This document shows positions 1-7,744 of a stretch of 64,000 bases of DNA, one piece after another. This stretch comes from Anaerotruncus sp. (GTDB lineage Bacteria; Bacillota; Clostridia; Oscillospirales; Ruminococcaceae). The stretch's first letter is position 1. Every line of letters starts with the position of its first letter. The stretch covers positions 1 through 64,000 of the forward strand of contig JAETRV010000015.1 in assembly GCA_021770005.1 (NCBI GenBank). Direction: 5' to 3'. The position numbers and the translations under genes were made by a program. Below the pieces are notes generated by a model that was given only the letters and a program-made list of their open reading frames with translations, did not search any database and was not told the DNA's origin.

Positions 1-228
1 GGGCGCGCCGAGCGGCTGTCGCGGCGGATGCCGCGCTTCGCGCTTGCGCGAGAAAGCCGCGAGCGAACTGGCGTTTTGGTCTGGAACCCAAAACGCCGCG
101 CGCCCGGGCCCTCCCCGTAGGCCCCACCCCGGCAAGCTACAAGCGTTTCTTTCTCTTTTTATAACGAAAAGCTTTACTCAATTTTTCTCGAAAAATTGCG
201 GGGTCGAGGGGCAGAGCCCCCGCCGCCC
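1..228. repeat. Mosaic intergenic repeat copy at window edge
   Basis: No gene is supported here. Positions 1-112 are nearly identical to about 40728-40843 (module around GGGCGCGCCGAGCGGCTG and the CCAAAACGCCGCGCGCCCGG palindrome). Positions 113-150 match the reverse complement of about 34918-34958. A perfect hairpin core, CAATTTTTC facing GAAAAATTG, lies at 179-198 and is followed by the GGGGTCGAGGGGCAGAGCCCC motif seen in most other copies. The element separates the second tube gene from whatever follows to the left. Confidence 0.8.
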
Positions 229-660
229 CTAGCCATCTAAGGTCTGATAGGCCAACTCGATGGTCTCAATCAAAACCTTCCCGTCGCTGGCGTCAAAATC
301 CGAGAGCTGCCACCGCACCGGCATCCAACCCATGATCCAATAGGTTTTGAGGATCGAGCTGCCGGTGCGGTCATAGATAAAGATGCTGAGCGGCTCGGAC
401 TGGTACTCCCCCAGCATCTTCTCCAATTTTTGCCCGATCGGCTCGGTCGCGTACCCCCGTTCAAAGACCAGTCGTTTGCTTTTGGAGGGCGGCTTCACCA
501 GCAGATGCACATAGTCGTTCACCCCGCCCTCGCGCACCTCCTCGATCTCGACCTCCTGCTCGATGCTGCGCACCCTGGAAGCGCGGAAATGCAGGTCATT
601 GCAGTCGATCGAAAAGTTATACGCGGGATAAATCCGGTCGTATGCGCGCTCGTTGTTCAT
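229..660 (-). CDS. Phage tail tube-like protein (gp19 family, second copy)
   Basis: This 143-residue protein has the size and beta-rich composition of T4 gp19-like tube proteins of extracellular contractile injection systems, where a second, diverged tube paralogue usually sits after the main one (Afp1/Afp5-type). It would stack below the main tube near the baseplate. The ATG at 660 is chosen because GGGGCAGGG precedes it and because the longer open frame upstream belongs to the neighbouring gene. It follows the DUF6760 gene closely and is the last gene of the cluster inside the window. Family assignment is from overall pattern and context; no catalytic motif is expected. Confidence 0.75.
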   Translation of the reverse strand: MNNERAYDRIYPAYNFSIDCNDLHFRASRVRSIEQEVEIEEVREGGVNDYVHLLVKPPSKSKRLVFERGYATEPIGQKLEKMLGEYQSEPLSIFIYDRTGSSILKTYWIMGWMPVRWQLSDFDASDGKVLIETIELAYQTLDG

Positions 661-676
661 AACCCTGCCCCTTTTG

Positions 677-898
677 TCAGACCGCGAACGGGTTGTTCGG
701 GCGTGTGCCGGACATCCGCTCGTGCATCCCGGAGATCTCCTCACAGAACCGCCGGCGGTCCTCATGCGGCAGCTCCCAGATTTCCTGCTGCGGCCAATGG
801 AAATAGTAGGCGATAAACGCTGTCTCGCGATAAAGCTCGCTGACGGGGTAGACGCTTATCCCTCCTGTGTAAAATTTAGCGGCACCTGATGCCTGCAT
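677..898 (-). CDS. DUF6760-like small tail protein (start uncertain)
   Basis: The frame encodes YPVSELYRETAFIAYYFHW near its N-terminus and then a charged helix with RRRFCEEISGM. This is the signature of the roughly 55-70 residue DUF6760 proteins that sit between tube genes in phage-tail-like injection systems; their precise role is unknown. The start is odd. A good AGGAGG at about 861-867 (minus strand) points to position 853, where the codon is GTC, or to an ATA at 859, and neither is a standard start. The nearest ATG in frame is at 898, inside the preceding gene, and is the one given here. The homologous part begins about 14 residues later. Confidence 0.7.
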   Translation of the reverse strand: MQASGAAKFYTGGISVYPVSELYRETAFIAYYFHWPQQEIWELPHEDRRRFCEEISGMHERMSGTRPNNPFAV

Positions 899-1224
899 CC
901 GCACGCGGGGCAAACCGCCTCGACCGACCGTTCCTCCAGCCCGTTGAGCCGTTGGTACATGTCGTTCAGGAACGCGAGGTCCTTTGCGAAAAGCTGCTCG
1001 ACCTGTTCGGGCCGTAGGGCGGTCAGGCTGCCCAGCCGGGTGATGACCCGACTCAGGACAAGGATGGTCAGGTAGGACGGGTTCTGCTGGACCCGCGGGT
1101 CGCGCATCGGCAGGATCTCGTCTGCGGCGGTTGCAAGCCGCATGGTCCCCTCCCGGTGCAGGTTGCCCTCCCGGTCGATCAGGCCGTTCGGGAGGGTGAA
1201 TGCATATTCTGTCTGGAATGCCAC
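856..1224 (-). CDS. Small zinc-ribbon tail assembly protein of contractile injection system
   Basis: A 122-residue protein with the pattern of the small proteins found between the tube and DUF6760 genes in extracellular contractile injection systems (LATAADEI, RDPRV..NPSYL, VLSRVITRLG). It is often described as a tail assembly chaperone-like protein. The C-terminus carries CPACGCRH, which could bind zinc together with another ligand. The start is GTG at 1224 with GGAGGCGG about 9 bases upstream. Its stop overlaps the ribosome site region of the next gene, so the two are probably translated together. Confidence 0.7.
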   Translation of the reverse strand: MAFQTEYAFTLPNGLIDREGNLHREGTMRLATAADEILPMRDPRVQQNPSYLTILVLSRVITRLGSLTALRPEQVEQLFAKDLAFLNDMYQRLNGLEERSVEAVCPACGCRHQVPLNFTQEG

Positions 1225-1246
1225 GCTGTTCCGCCTCCATCAGTGG

Positions 1247-1675
1247 TTATTTGGTGCGCTTGAATCCCTCGTGCGCCATCTCGATGCTTTCAAATGCCGC
1301 TTCGTTTGCGTCCGCCTTGAAATCGGGCGCGGTGTACTTACTCGGCCACGCGTTGATGACCTCCCACGAGGCAACCGTCTCCTTGTTCGCGTCGTCCTTG
1401 CACTCGATTGTGACCGTCTTGCGCTCGATCTCCCCGGCGCTGATTTTGAGCACCCAATCGGTGAATTCCTTGTCCGACGACATCCCCCATTTCAGGGTAA
1501 TCGGGCCGTACTTGGAAAGTCCCGGCATCTTGGAAACGGTCATGACCGCGTCGGTGCCTTCCCGGTATTCGATCGGGTCGGTGGACCATTCGGCCGCGCT
1601 CACCTCGGAAAAACCGGCGCGGGTGATTCCGTCGATCACAATGCTGTAGTTATATTTCTTAAATGGATATGCCAT
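1247..1675 (-). CDS. Phage tail tube protein, gp19 family
   Basis: This 142-residue protein is a typical gp19-like tube subunit: FKKYNYSIVIDG..RAGFSEVS at the N-terminus, the TVSKMPGLSKYGPITLKWG strand pattern and a C-terminal region ending in ESIEMAHEGFKR. Subunits of this family form hexameric rings that stack into the inner tube. The ATG at 1675 has GGGGAGGGG upstream. The gene follows the sheath gene by 15 bp, the usual sheath-tube order of phage-derived injection systems. Confidence 0.88.
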   Translation of the reverse strand: MAYPFKKYNYSIVIDGITRAGFSEVSAAEWSTDPIEYREGTDAVMTVSKMPGLSKYGPITLKWGMSSDKEFTDWVLKISAGEIERKTVTIECKDDANKETVASWEVINAWPSKYTAPDFKADANEAAFESIEMAHEGFKRTK

Positions 1676-1690
1676 GTCTGACCCCTCCCC

Positions 1691-3202
1691 TTAGCTGTTG
1701 TTTTCCATGATCTGGCTGATTCGGAAGATCACAAACTCCGCCGGGCGGGAGGGTGCAACGCCGATCGTGCAGATCATCCGCCCGTTCAGGACATCGTCCT
1801 GTGTCATCGAGGAGCCAAGCCCCACATTGACGAAAAACGCCTCGGATTCGGACGCGCCGGACAGTGCGCCCTCCCTCCACTGGGTGCGCAGAAATGAGCT
1901 GATCGAATTGTAAACCTTGGTCCAAAGCAGCTGGTCGTTCGGCTCAAAGACCGCCCAACCAGTATTTCTGCGGATGCTCTCCTCAAGGAAGATGAACAGG
2001 CGGCGGACGTTGATATACCGCCAGCTGGAATCGCTCGAACAGGTGCGCGCGCCCCAGACTCGGATGCCCTGCCCGGGGATACTGCGGATCAGGTTGACCC
2101 CGACCGGGTTGAGCATATCCTGCTCCGGCTTGCCGAAGAGGGTTTCCAGACCGGTGCAGTTGCGCACCACCTCATTGGCAGGGGCTTTGTGCACGCCGCG
2201 GGTATTGTCGGTGCGGGCGTAGATGCCGGCGATTGCGCCCGAGGGCGGGATATAGGCCGCGCGGCGCTCGAGCGGGTCGAACACCTGAATCCACGGGTGG
2301 TACATCGCCGCAAACGAGCTATCCACCCCGGCCCGGTGGGCCTGAAGGTCGGTGACGCTGTTCATGCCGGACGGCATATCCAGAATGCAGACCCGGTTCC
2401 CGGCCGTCTCACAGTGGGTGACCACCGCCGCCGTTTCAGCCGGATCGGTCACACCCGGCGCGACCACAATGCTGACCTCGGAAATGTCCTCAAGGGCGTG
2501 CAGGCCGGTCCGCTTGCCCGGGCCTTGGTCATCCCCGGCCAAAACCGCCGCGTCTACCGCTTCAAACGGCTTCTTCCCATCCGCACAGTCTGCTCCGCCC
2601 GTGAGCACAAGCTGTGCGTCCGCCCCGCCTGTCCCGCCGAGCAGGGTGTAAAGGTCCTCACCTTCATTTGGTGTATAATCCGCATGTACCAGCAGGGATT
2701 TTTCCAGCAGCCGCACCAGGTATCCGTCATCCTCCGGATTGAGCGAAACGTCGGAATAGACCTCCGCCTGTTCGCCGCAGGCCGCCTGTAGGGTGCAGAG
2801 CTTCGGATTCATCGGGGAAGGGCGGCAGGAGAGCACGACCTGATTGCCCCATGCGCCCGGGCTGGACGCCCGGAAGGTCACACCGCCCGCGGCCGCCTGT
2901 GCGGTTGCAGCGCCTGCCTCATCGAGCAGCCGCACCACAAAACACCGGCTTCCGCCGTTGGCGAAAAACTGCTCAACCGCCATCGGCAGATAGCGCCGTT
3001 CGCCATACTGGTCTTTGGGGAGGTACCCGCCAAACTTGCGTTGGAACTCCATATAGCTCCCCACAAATTCCGGCGTACCGCGCAGCTTGCCGCGCTGGGT
3101 CATGCCCACAAACCCCGCAGTGCTGGTGCTTACCCCCTCCATCGGCTTCAAGCCGGAGTCGACCTCCTCTACATAGACGCCGGGTGCCAAATATTCTGCC
3201 AT
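1691..3202 (-). CDS. Contractile tail sheath protein
   Basis: A 503-residue sheath protein. The N-terminus AEYLAPGVYVEEVDSG and following EGVSTSTAGFVG are the conserved opening of phage/eCIS sheaths. The C-terminal domain has the classic features KAPANEVV, INPIR-like NLIRSIPGQGIRVWGARTC, YINVRRLFIFLEESI, and FEPNDQLLW. Sheath rings contract and drive the inner tube. The start ATG at 3202 matches family N-termini; the open frame runs upstream into repeat DNA, which is not coding. A strong AAGGAGG lies about 28 bases upstream, rather far, so the ribosome site is poorly defined. The gene lies after a 410-bp repeat gap and is likely the head of the structural operon. Confidence 0.92.
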   Translation of the reverse strand: MAEYLAPGVYVEEVDSGLKPMEGVSTSTAGFVGMTQRGKLRGTPEFVGSYMEFQRKFGGYLPKDQYGERRYLPMAVEQFFANGGSRCFVVRLLDEAGAATAQAAAGGVTFRASSPGAWGNQVVLSCRPSPMNPKLCTLQAACGEQAEVYSDVSLNPEDDGYLVRLLEKSLLVHADYTPNEGEDLYTLLGGTGGADAQLVLTGGADCADGKKPFEAVDAAVLAGDDQGPGKRTGLHALEDISEVSIVVAPGVTDPAETAAVVTHCETAGNRVCILDMPSGMNSVTDLQAHRAGVDSSFAAMYHPWIQVFDPLERRAAYIPPSGAIAGIYARTDNTRGVHKAPANEVVRNCTGLETLFGKPEQDMLNPVGVNLIRSIPGQGIRVWGARTCSSDSSWRYINVRRLFIFLEESIRRNTGWAVFEPNDQLLWTKVYNSISSFLRTQWREGALSGASESEAFFVNVGLGSSMTQDDVLNGRMICTIGVAPSRPAEFVIFRISQIMENNS

Positions 3203-3612
3203 ACTGTCTCGGCTTTTCCACCAGGAAAAACCTTCCTCCTTTCCGGTTGTCAACCTGACGTGGGACCGCGGGGGCTCTGCCCCTCGACCCCGCGATTTTT
3301 TGAAAAAAATCGAGTAAAACTTTAGGGCTTGTTTGAAAATAGAGAAATGGACGGATTTTTCGCAAAAGAGGAGCAGCTGCAAGGAGAAAAGCGCAGGAAT
3401 ACTCTATGTATTCCGAGCATTTTTGACGCAGCAGATGCCGTTTTTTGTAGAAAAAGACGGTGATTTCGATTTTTCAAACAGCCCCTAATTTTTATGGAAC
3501 CAAAAGTTTCGTCCACCTTTTCAAAGGTGGCGGGGTCGAGGGGCAGGGCCCCCGCCGCCGTGCGCACACGGCGCAACACTTTATCCTGCGAAAGATGGAA
3601 AACAAACGCTTG
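3203..3612. repeat. Intergenic repeats, including a TIR-bounded element at about 3324-3487
   Basis: The gap between sheath and PAAR-like genes contains three repeat blocks. At 3260-3320 is the GGGGCTCTGCCCCTCGACCCCGC module with an ATTTTTTGAAAAAAAT hairpin. At 3324-3487 is an element bounded by inverted ends AGGGCTTGTTTGAAAAT and ATTTTTCAAACAGCCCCT; its interior resembles 7680-7745 (both end with ACGCAGCAG). At 3497-3590 is a CCACCTTTTCAAAGGTGG hairpin module. No gene is supported. Confidence 0.8.
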
Positions 3613-3993
3613 TTACCTGCTTGTCTGTATGGTGAACTGCCCCGCCATGGTAAATGAGATCACCCCGCCATAGGCGCAAAAGAGCTTGCAATCCTGGTCC
3701 ACCGCCGGACTGCCGCCGATCAGCAGTTTGGGGCAGCCGGGCGCCCATGGGCCCGCCGCAACCGGCAGGCAGGGCATCGGTGTGAACACCCCCAGCGCCG
3801 CCGCAGTCGCTGCCACCACCGCCGGATTGGCCGGATTGCTGCACATCCCAAACGAGAACAGGTTGACCAGCGGTTTGTTGTCCAAGATGGTCAGGACCGG
3901 GCGGCTGCAACCGAGTACTCGTTTCTCCGGAAGCGCGTTGACCGGCGCTGGGAAGGTCCCGAAACTGCACTGCGCCAGCGCACCGCTCACCAC
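3613..3993 (-). CDS. DUF4280 PAAR-like spike tip protein
   Basis: A 126-residue protein with the DUF4280 layout: VSGALAQCSFGTFPAPVNALP at the start, a central cysteine-containing repeat region (GMCSNPANPAV, TPMPCLPV, PWAPGCPKLLIGGSPAV) and a closing C..YGGVISF. DUF4280 proteins are PAAR-like and cap the spike of contractile injection systems, sometimes carrying effector domains; this one is tip only. The start is GTG at 3993 and overlaps the stop of the upstream gene. It ends close to a repeat block. Confidence 0.85.
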   Translation of the reverse strand: MVSGALAQCSFGTFPAPVNALPEKRVLGCSRPVLTILDNKPLVNLFSFGMCSNPANPAVVAATAAALGVFTPMPCLPVAAGPWAPGCPKLLIGGSPAVDQDCKLFCAYGGVISFTMAGQFTIQTSR

Positions 3994-4610
3994 GAGCTGT
4001 CCGATAGGATCGCCCCCTCTCCCGGGGCAACCCCCTCCGGCAGTACGAAGACCGCATGTCCGGTATGATCCGCGCGGGCGGCGTATCCGAGCGCCACACG
4101 CCCGCCGTCGGGCAGCCGGTCCAACCGGTCGAGATAAAACCGGTCGGGCGGACGCTTTTCAAGAACCCGGGATAACCAGGCGTCCTGCCCATCCGAGAAG
4201 AGCAGGCAGCCGTTCACAAACCCCGGACGGGTCCAAAGCCGCACCCAGCAGGACAGGAGGTCTGCCTCGAGCAGCCGTAGGGTGTACCGCTCGTCCGGGC
4301 AGAACAGTACCTGTCCGGGCGGCCCCTGCCAGTGCAGCAGCGTCCACCCCACAGGGCAGGAAAACTGGCTGTCCGGGTAGAGCCAGACATAGGAGAGCTG
4401 TTCCCGCCGGGGGATCAGCCGTACCGGCTGATAGCCGAGGCAGCGTACCTCCAACGGCTGGCTGGATGCCTCCAAAAACAGGTAGACGCCGCCCGCTTTC
4501 CGGAGCGGCTCGATCTTCCGATCCCCGTCCCAGAAAGAAACCTCCTGTCCGGCCGGGGCAGCATCAAACCCCCGCCGCACGATTGCAAGCCCGGAGCGTT
4601 CCAGCCTCAT
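3987..4610 (-). CDS. Unknown protein of injection-system operon
   Basis: A 207-residue protein that I do not recognise. It is beta-rich and aromatic, with no signal peptide, membrane segment or known catalytic motif. An early stretch (RLERSGLAIVRRGFDA, then FWDGDRKIEPLRKAGGVYLFL) has the look of a carboxypeptidase-like or immunoglobulin-like beta domain, but this is only an impression. Its ATG overlaps the upstream stop as ATGA, and its stop overlaps the start of the DUF4280 gene, so it is translationally coupled between the tail-completion protein and the PAAR-like tip. Confidence 0.7.
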   Translation of the reverse strand: MRLERSGLAIVRRGFDAAPAGQEVSFWDGDRKIEPLRKAGGVYLFLEASSQPLEVRCLGYQPVRLIPRREQLSYVWLYPDSQFSCPVGWTLLHWQGPPGQVLFCPDERYTLRLLEADLLSCWVRLWTRPGFVNGCLLFSDGQDAWLSRVLEKRPPDRFYLDRLDRLPDGGRVALGYAARADHTGHAVFVLPEGVAPGEGAILSDSSW

Positions 4611-5176
4611 CTGGGCAGCACCTCCCATTCAACCGACTTGACATCCGGCACCGTTTCCCACGCGCCGCCAAGCAGGAGAGGCCCCACGTCAAGATAGACC
4701 GCCGGGCGCAACGGCTCGGAAAACCCGCTCCAAAGCTCCTGCTTTTGACGGCTGTCCAGCCGGGAGAAGGCGACCGAAGCGGGTTCGTCCGCGCTGTCCG
4801 CCGCCGGGTGCACCTGTGCAAGATCGATCACCGGATGGTCGTAAAACCACTGGATCAACCGGCCAAACGCCTGATGCTCCGCGAGCGGGTCGAGCGGGGT
4901 CTGCGCGTGGAAGCTGAAAAAGAGCAGATAGTGCAGCGAGATCGCCTTGGGCGGGGAGCGCACCTCCTGATGCAGGGATACCTGCCGCCCAGGCTGGTAG
5001 GATGAAAAGTCCCGGATGCTGTAGAGGTAGAGGTTGAGCAAGGTGTCGCCGTCCTTTTTGCCGGGTGGATAAAGGCCAACCTGCTCCGGATGCGGCAGGA
5101 TTACCGGGCAGACCGCTTCCCGCACCTGCCCGAGCAGGTGCCTGCTCACGTCCGCAATCACCTGATAGCCTGCCAT
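4607..5176 (-). CDS. DUF4255 (Pvc16/Afp16-like) tail-completion protein
   Basis: A 189-residue protein with the features of DUF4255: N-terminal helix VIADVSRHLLGQVREAV, then LYLYSIRDFSSYQPG, and the conserved segment PPKAISLHYLLFFSFHAQTPLDP.AEHQAFGRLIQWFYDHPVI. In Afp and PVC particles this family caps the sheath-tube end distal to the baseplate and sets tube termination. Its presence argues for a free-standing or cytoplasmic phage-tail-like particle rather than a classical T6SS. Confidence 0.88.
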   Translation of the reverse strand: MAGYQVIADVSRHLLGQVREAVCPVILPHPEQVGLYPPGKKDGDTLLNLYLYSIRDFSSYQPGRQVSLHQEVRSPPKAISLHYLLFFSFHAQTPLDPLAEHQAFGRLIQWFYDHPVIDLAQVHPAADSADEPASVAFSRLDSRQKQELWSGFSEPLRPAVYLDVGPLLLGGAWETVPDVKSVEWEVLPR

Positions 5177-5209
5177 GCCGCCCCTCCTGTCTGTTCTGTC
5201 TTTCCCGCG

Positions 5210-6664
5210 CTATCCGCCAACCCTGGCTTTTTCCAGAAAAATGACCCCGGGGACGCCCCCCTTGGAAGACTCCTGCTCCCGGTAGAGGTAGGAAATCCCA
5301 TTCCGGAACCTTCTGACGCCGTTGTATTCCGCCCGTTCGGGCAGGTCCACCACCTCGTAGAGATGATCCCCGCGCTGGACGGTGCGCGCCGGGGAGTCCT
5401 CCCAGCGGAGCGGGTCGTCGATCCCCGCCAGCCGGGACTCGAGGAATGCCGCGAACCCTGTCATTTCGGGCTGTTCGAGCAGAACACCGCGGTCCGGGAC
5501 CTGCATGAAAAACTGCGCGCCGGTCACCAACAGGGTGTTGGCTACCAGATTGTCTGCGGGCTGCGCAAACAGCGACGGGCTGTCCGGCTCGGGCGGTCCC
5601 TCTTCCCCTGTAAGACCGGGATAGAGGTCCGCGGGTGCAAGCGTGCGAAAACCGGTATAATCGTACCGGCTGATGCAGGCAAATCCCAGCTCCTGATAGA
5701 GATACCCCACGTAACCGCCGCCGTAATAGAGAACCGGCAGTTCCCGCACCCGCTCGCAGACCTCCGGAATGGGAAGCCCCAGCAATTCGAGGAAATCCGG
5801 CTTTCCTTCCCGGATGTTCCCCTCATAAAGGAGCTGCCCCTGTGCGTTATAAAGGGAACCAAACCGGTCGGGTATCCCCTGCACGAAACTCCCCTGAAAG
5901 GACAGGCGGCCATCCTCTGCGTAAAGACAGCCCGTTCCATCGTAAAGCCCGTTCCGGAATCCGCCCTGATAGACCGCCCTGCCGGACGGATCAAACCGGG
6001 TCCCTTCCCCCTCGAACTGCCCATAGGCAAACCCGCCTGTGTAAACGGCTGCCCCATCCGCGCCATAAAGCGTCCCCTCGCCGTGATAGAGATTTTCCAG
6101 AAACCCGCCGCGATAGACCAGCCGCCCCTTTTGAAATAAACTCCCGGAGCCGCTGTAAAGCCCGTGGGCAAACCCGCCCTGGTAGAGCAGTTCTTCCCCC
6201 TGATAAAGGGTGCCGCTGCCCGAGAAATCACCTTCGCAAAACTCCCCTTGGTAGACAAGCTCCCCATCCTGGTAGAGCTTTCCCAGCCCATCATAGCGCC
6301 CGCCGGAGAAATCCCCCTCGTAAACCAGCCTCTCGCCCGGCGGCTGGAACCGTCTGCCTTGGCCGGAGGGCAGGCCGTTCAGGACCTGCCCGCGGTAGAC
6401 GACCTCCCGCTGTTCGTCCACCAGAACCGCCTCTCCGGAAAACGTCTTGAGTCGGTCGTCCAGTTCGTAAAAAACCGGCAGGGTGAACGGCTCTTCCGGG
6501 CGGAGCAGCCACCAGGCCCCGAATCCGGCGAGCAGGAGCAGGGCGCACCCAAGCAGGACCAGCAGCTTTTTATAGACCAGCCACCGCCCGAATCCGATAT
6601 AGTCGTCATACGAGCGGGGATAGGCGGTCAGCGCCCCCCAGACCTTCCGCAGTATCGCTTTCAC
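5210..6664 (-). CDS. Membrane-anchored MORN-repeat protein
   Basis: A 484-residue protein beginning at a GTG. A basic N-terminus is followed by one membrane segment at about residues 33-54 (LLVLLGCALLLLAGFGAWWLL). Residues about 88-295 hold nine MORN repeats of 22-24 residues with the core VYQGEF..G.Y.G.G.LY. The last 170 residues have no family I recognise. MORN repeats in bacteria bind lipids or proteins and often lie next to secretion machinery. The topology suggests a short cytoplasmic tail and repeats outside the membrane, but the orientation could be reversed. It is 4 bp from the upstream gene, so probably co-transcribed with the tail genes. Confidence 0.85.
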   Translation of the reverse strand: MKAILRKVWGALTAYPRSYDDYIGFGRWLVYKKLLVLLGCALLLLAGFGAWWLLRPEEPFTLPVFYELDDRLKTFSGEAVLVDEQREVVYRGQVLNGLPSGQGRRFQPPGERLVYEGDFSGGRYDGLGKLYQDGELVYQGEFCEGDFSGSGTLYQGEELLYQGGFAHGLYSGSGSLFQKGRLVYRGGFLENLYHGEGTLYGADGAAVYTGGFAYGQFEGEGTRFDPSGRAVYQGGFRNGLYDGTGCLYAEDGRLSFQGSFVQGIPDRFGSLYNAQGQLLYEGNIREGKPDFLELLGLPIPEVCERVRELPVLYYGGGYVGYLYQELGFACISRYDYTGFRTLAPADLYPGLTGEEGPPEPDSPSLFAQPADNLVANTLLVTGAQFFMQVPDRGVLLEQPEMTGFAAFLESRLAGIDDPLRWEDSPARTVQRGDHLYEVVDLPERAEYNGVRRFRNGISYLYREQESSKGGVPGVIFLEKARVGG

Positions 6665-6667
6665 CGG

Positions 6668-7543
6668 TTACACCGCCGCTGTGACCGGCGGCTTTTCTTC
6701 GTCGGAGGCGGCCTCACAGGCCTCTGCATACCAGCGCAACCGCAGATCACGGTCCCAGCCGTCCGGAACCCGCGCCGCCGCAATAAAGCTGCCGCTTTCG
6801 GGGAACACCTTGACCGCGAGTTCCAGTTCCAGCCGAAACAGCCCGATCGCGCCGCTGATCGTGCACTGCCTGCCGCCCTGCCAGCCGTCCACCGCCAGCG
6901 CAACCCGCACATCTCCGGGGCCAAGCCCATGGGAAACCTCCTGCGAATAGAGCAGGTTCCCGGGCCGCAGCTCAGCAGGGGAAAGCCGCAGACACCCGGT
7001 TGCCGACCGCTGCCCGCGCAGAGGATGGGCAGGGCCGGCCGGCTCCACCGACCAGACAAACGGCCGGTCCGACTGGACGCCCGCGGCCAGCACCGCAATT
7101 GCGACCTCATCCTCCCCCGGCTGCATCGATGCGGAAAACCGGACCCCTTCCTCCACGCGGTTTTCCACCGGGAGATGGATGCCGTCCTCCATCCGGAGCA
7201 TCCGCCCCTCGCCGCACAGGCGCTCGGTGTAGCCGATGCAGAGCAGCCAGCGGTCACCGTAGGTCGGCATCTGCCGGAAGAGGCGCGCATAGGGGATCCG
7301 CAGTGGATCGGGCAGGCAGAGCGTCCGTCCGAGCGGGTCCACCGCGAGCCCAGGATGCACCAGCAGTTCATTTCTCTGCGGGAGGTTTTCCACCGAAAGC
7401 CCCCGCACGATCCCGCTCCCAAAGAGGCTCCGGACCAACAGTTCCCGCTTGCTTCGGTCATACTCCTGCTGGTTTTGCAGGTCCGCCGCAGTCAGGCACA
7501 TCCCATCACAATATTGGCTCCGCTGAAAACGATATTTCTCCAT
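6668..7543 (-). CDS. Conserved hypothetical protein of tail-like injection systems
   Basis: A 291-residue protein. Its start has the pattern FQRSQYCDGMCLTAADLQ.QQEY...KR.L.....FGSGIVRGL, which I recall from uncharacterised proteins adjacent to phage-tail-like loci; no function is established to my knowledge. The remainder is beta-rich with no catalytic motif. The ATG at 7543 is preferred over upstream codons because the homologous region begins there and GGGGTGG precedes it. It is the first gene after the promoter at about 7593-7621. Confidence 0.65.
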   Translation of the reverse strand: MEKYRFQRSQYCDGMCLTAADLQNQQEYDRSKRELLVRSLFGSGIVRGLSVENLPQRNELLVHPGLAVDPLGRTLCLPDPLRIPYARLFRQMPTYGDRWLLCIGYTERLCGEGRMLRMEDGIHLPVENRVEEGVRFSASMQPGEDEVAIAVLAAGVQSDRPFVWSVEPAGPAHPLRGQRSATGCLRLSPAELRPGNLLYSQEVSHGLGPGDVRVALAVDGWQGGRQCTISGAIGLFRLELELAVKVFPESGSFIAAARVPDGWDRDLRLRWYAEACEAASDEEKPPVTAAV

Positions 7544-7592
7544 AGCCACCCCAGCCTTACCTTTTTCGGCAAAATTCGACATATTTTCTAAT

Positions 7593-7621
7593 AGTATACC
7601 TGATTTCCATTCTTTTAGCAA
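7593..7621 (-). promoter_or_regulatory. Predicted sigma-A promoter of tail operon
   Basis: On the minus strand TTGCTA (7616-7621) is followed after 17 bases by TATACT (7593-7598). It lies 50 bp upstream of the first gene (start 7543), within an AT-rich patch in an otherwise GC-rich region. Confidence 0.6.
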
Positions 7622-7682
7622 GGGAATGGAGCGGTCTATTCTAAGAACCTGTATTCATAATCGGAGGATGTCGGATGGACGA

Positions 7683-7714
7683 GGCATTTTTTCGCCCTGC
7701 AAGGCGAAAAAACG
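7683..7714. terminator. Bidirectional terminator-like hairpin within a repeat
   Basis: TTTTTTCGCC and GGCGAAAAAA form a 10-bp stem around a CTGCAA loop, with T runs in both directions. It follows the EndoQ-UvrD stop codon (7745) by about 30 bases. The surroundings (7639-7745) resemble the interior of the element at 3324-3487. Confidence 0.65.
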
Positions 7715-7744
7715 CAGACAATACTTTGTGTATTGCAAGGTTTT

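Noticed and set aside
1142-1681. Plus-strand open frames opposite the tube and sheath genes
   Set aside because: Shadows of conserved minus-strand genes; no ribosome site and no homologous pattern.
5800-6400. Tandem repetition in the DNA of the MORN gene
   Set aside because: Explained by the MORN protein repeats; nucleotide copies are diverged and no repeat array is needed.
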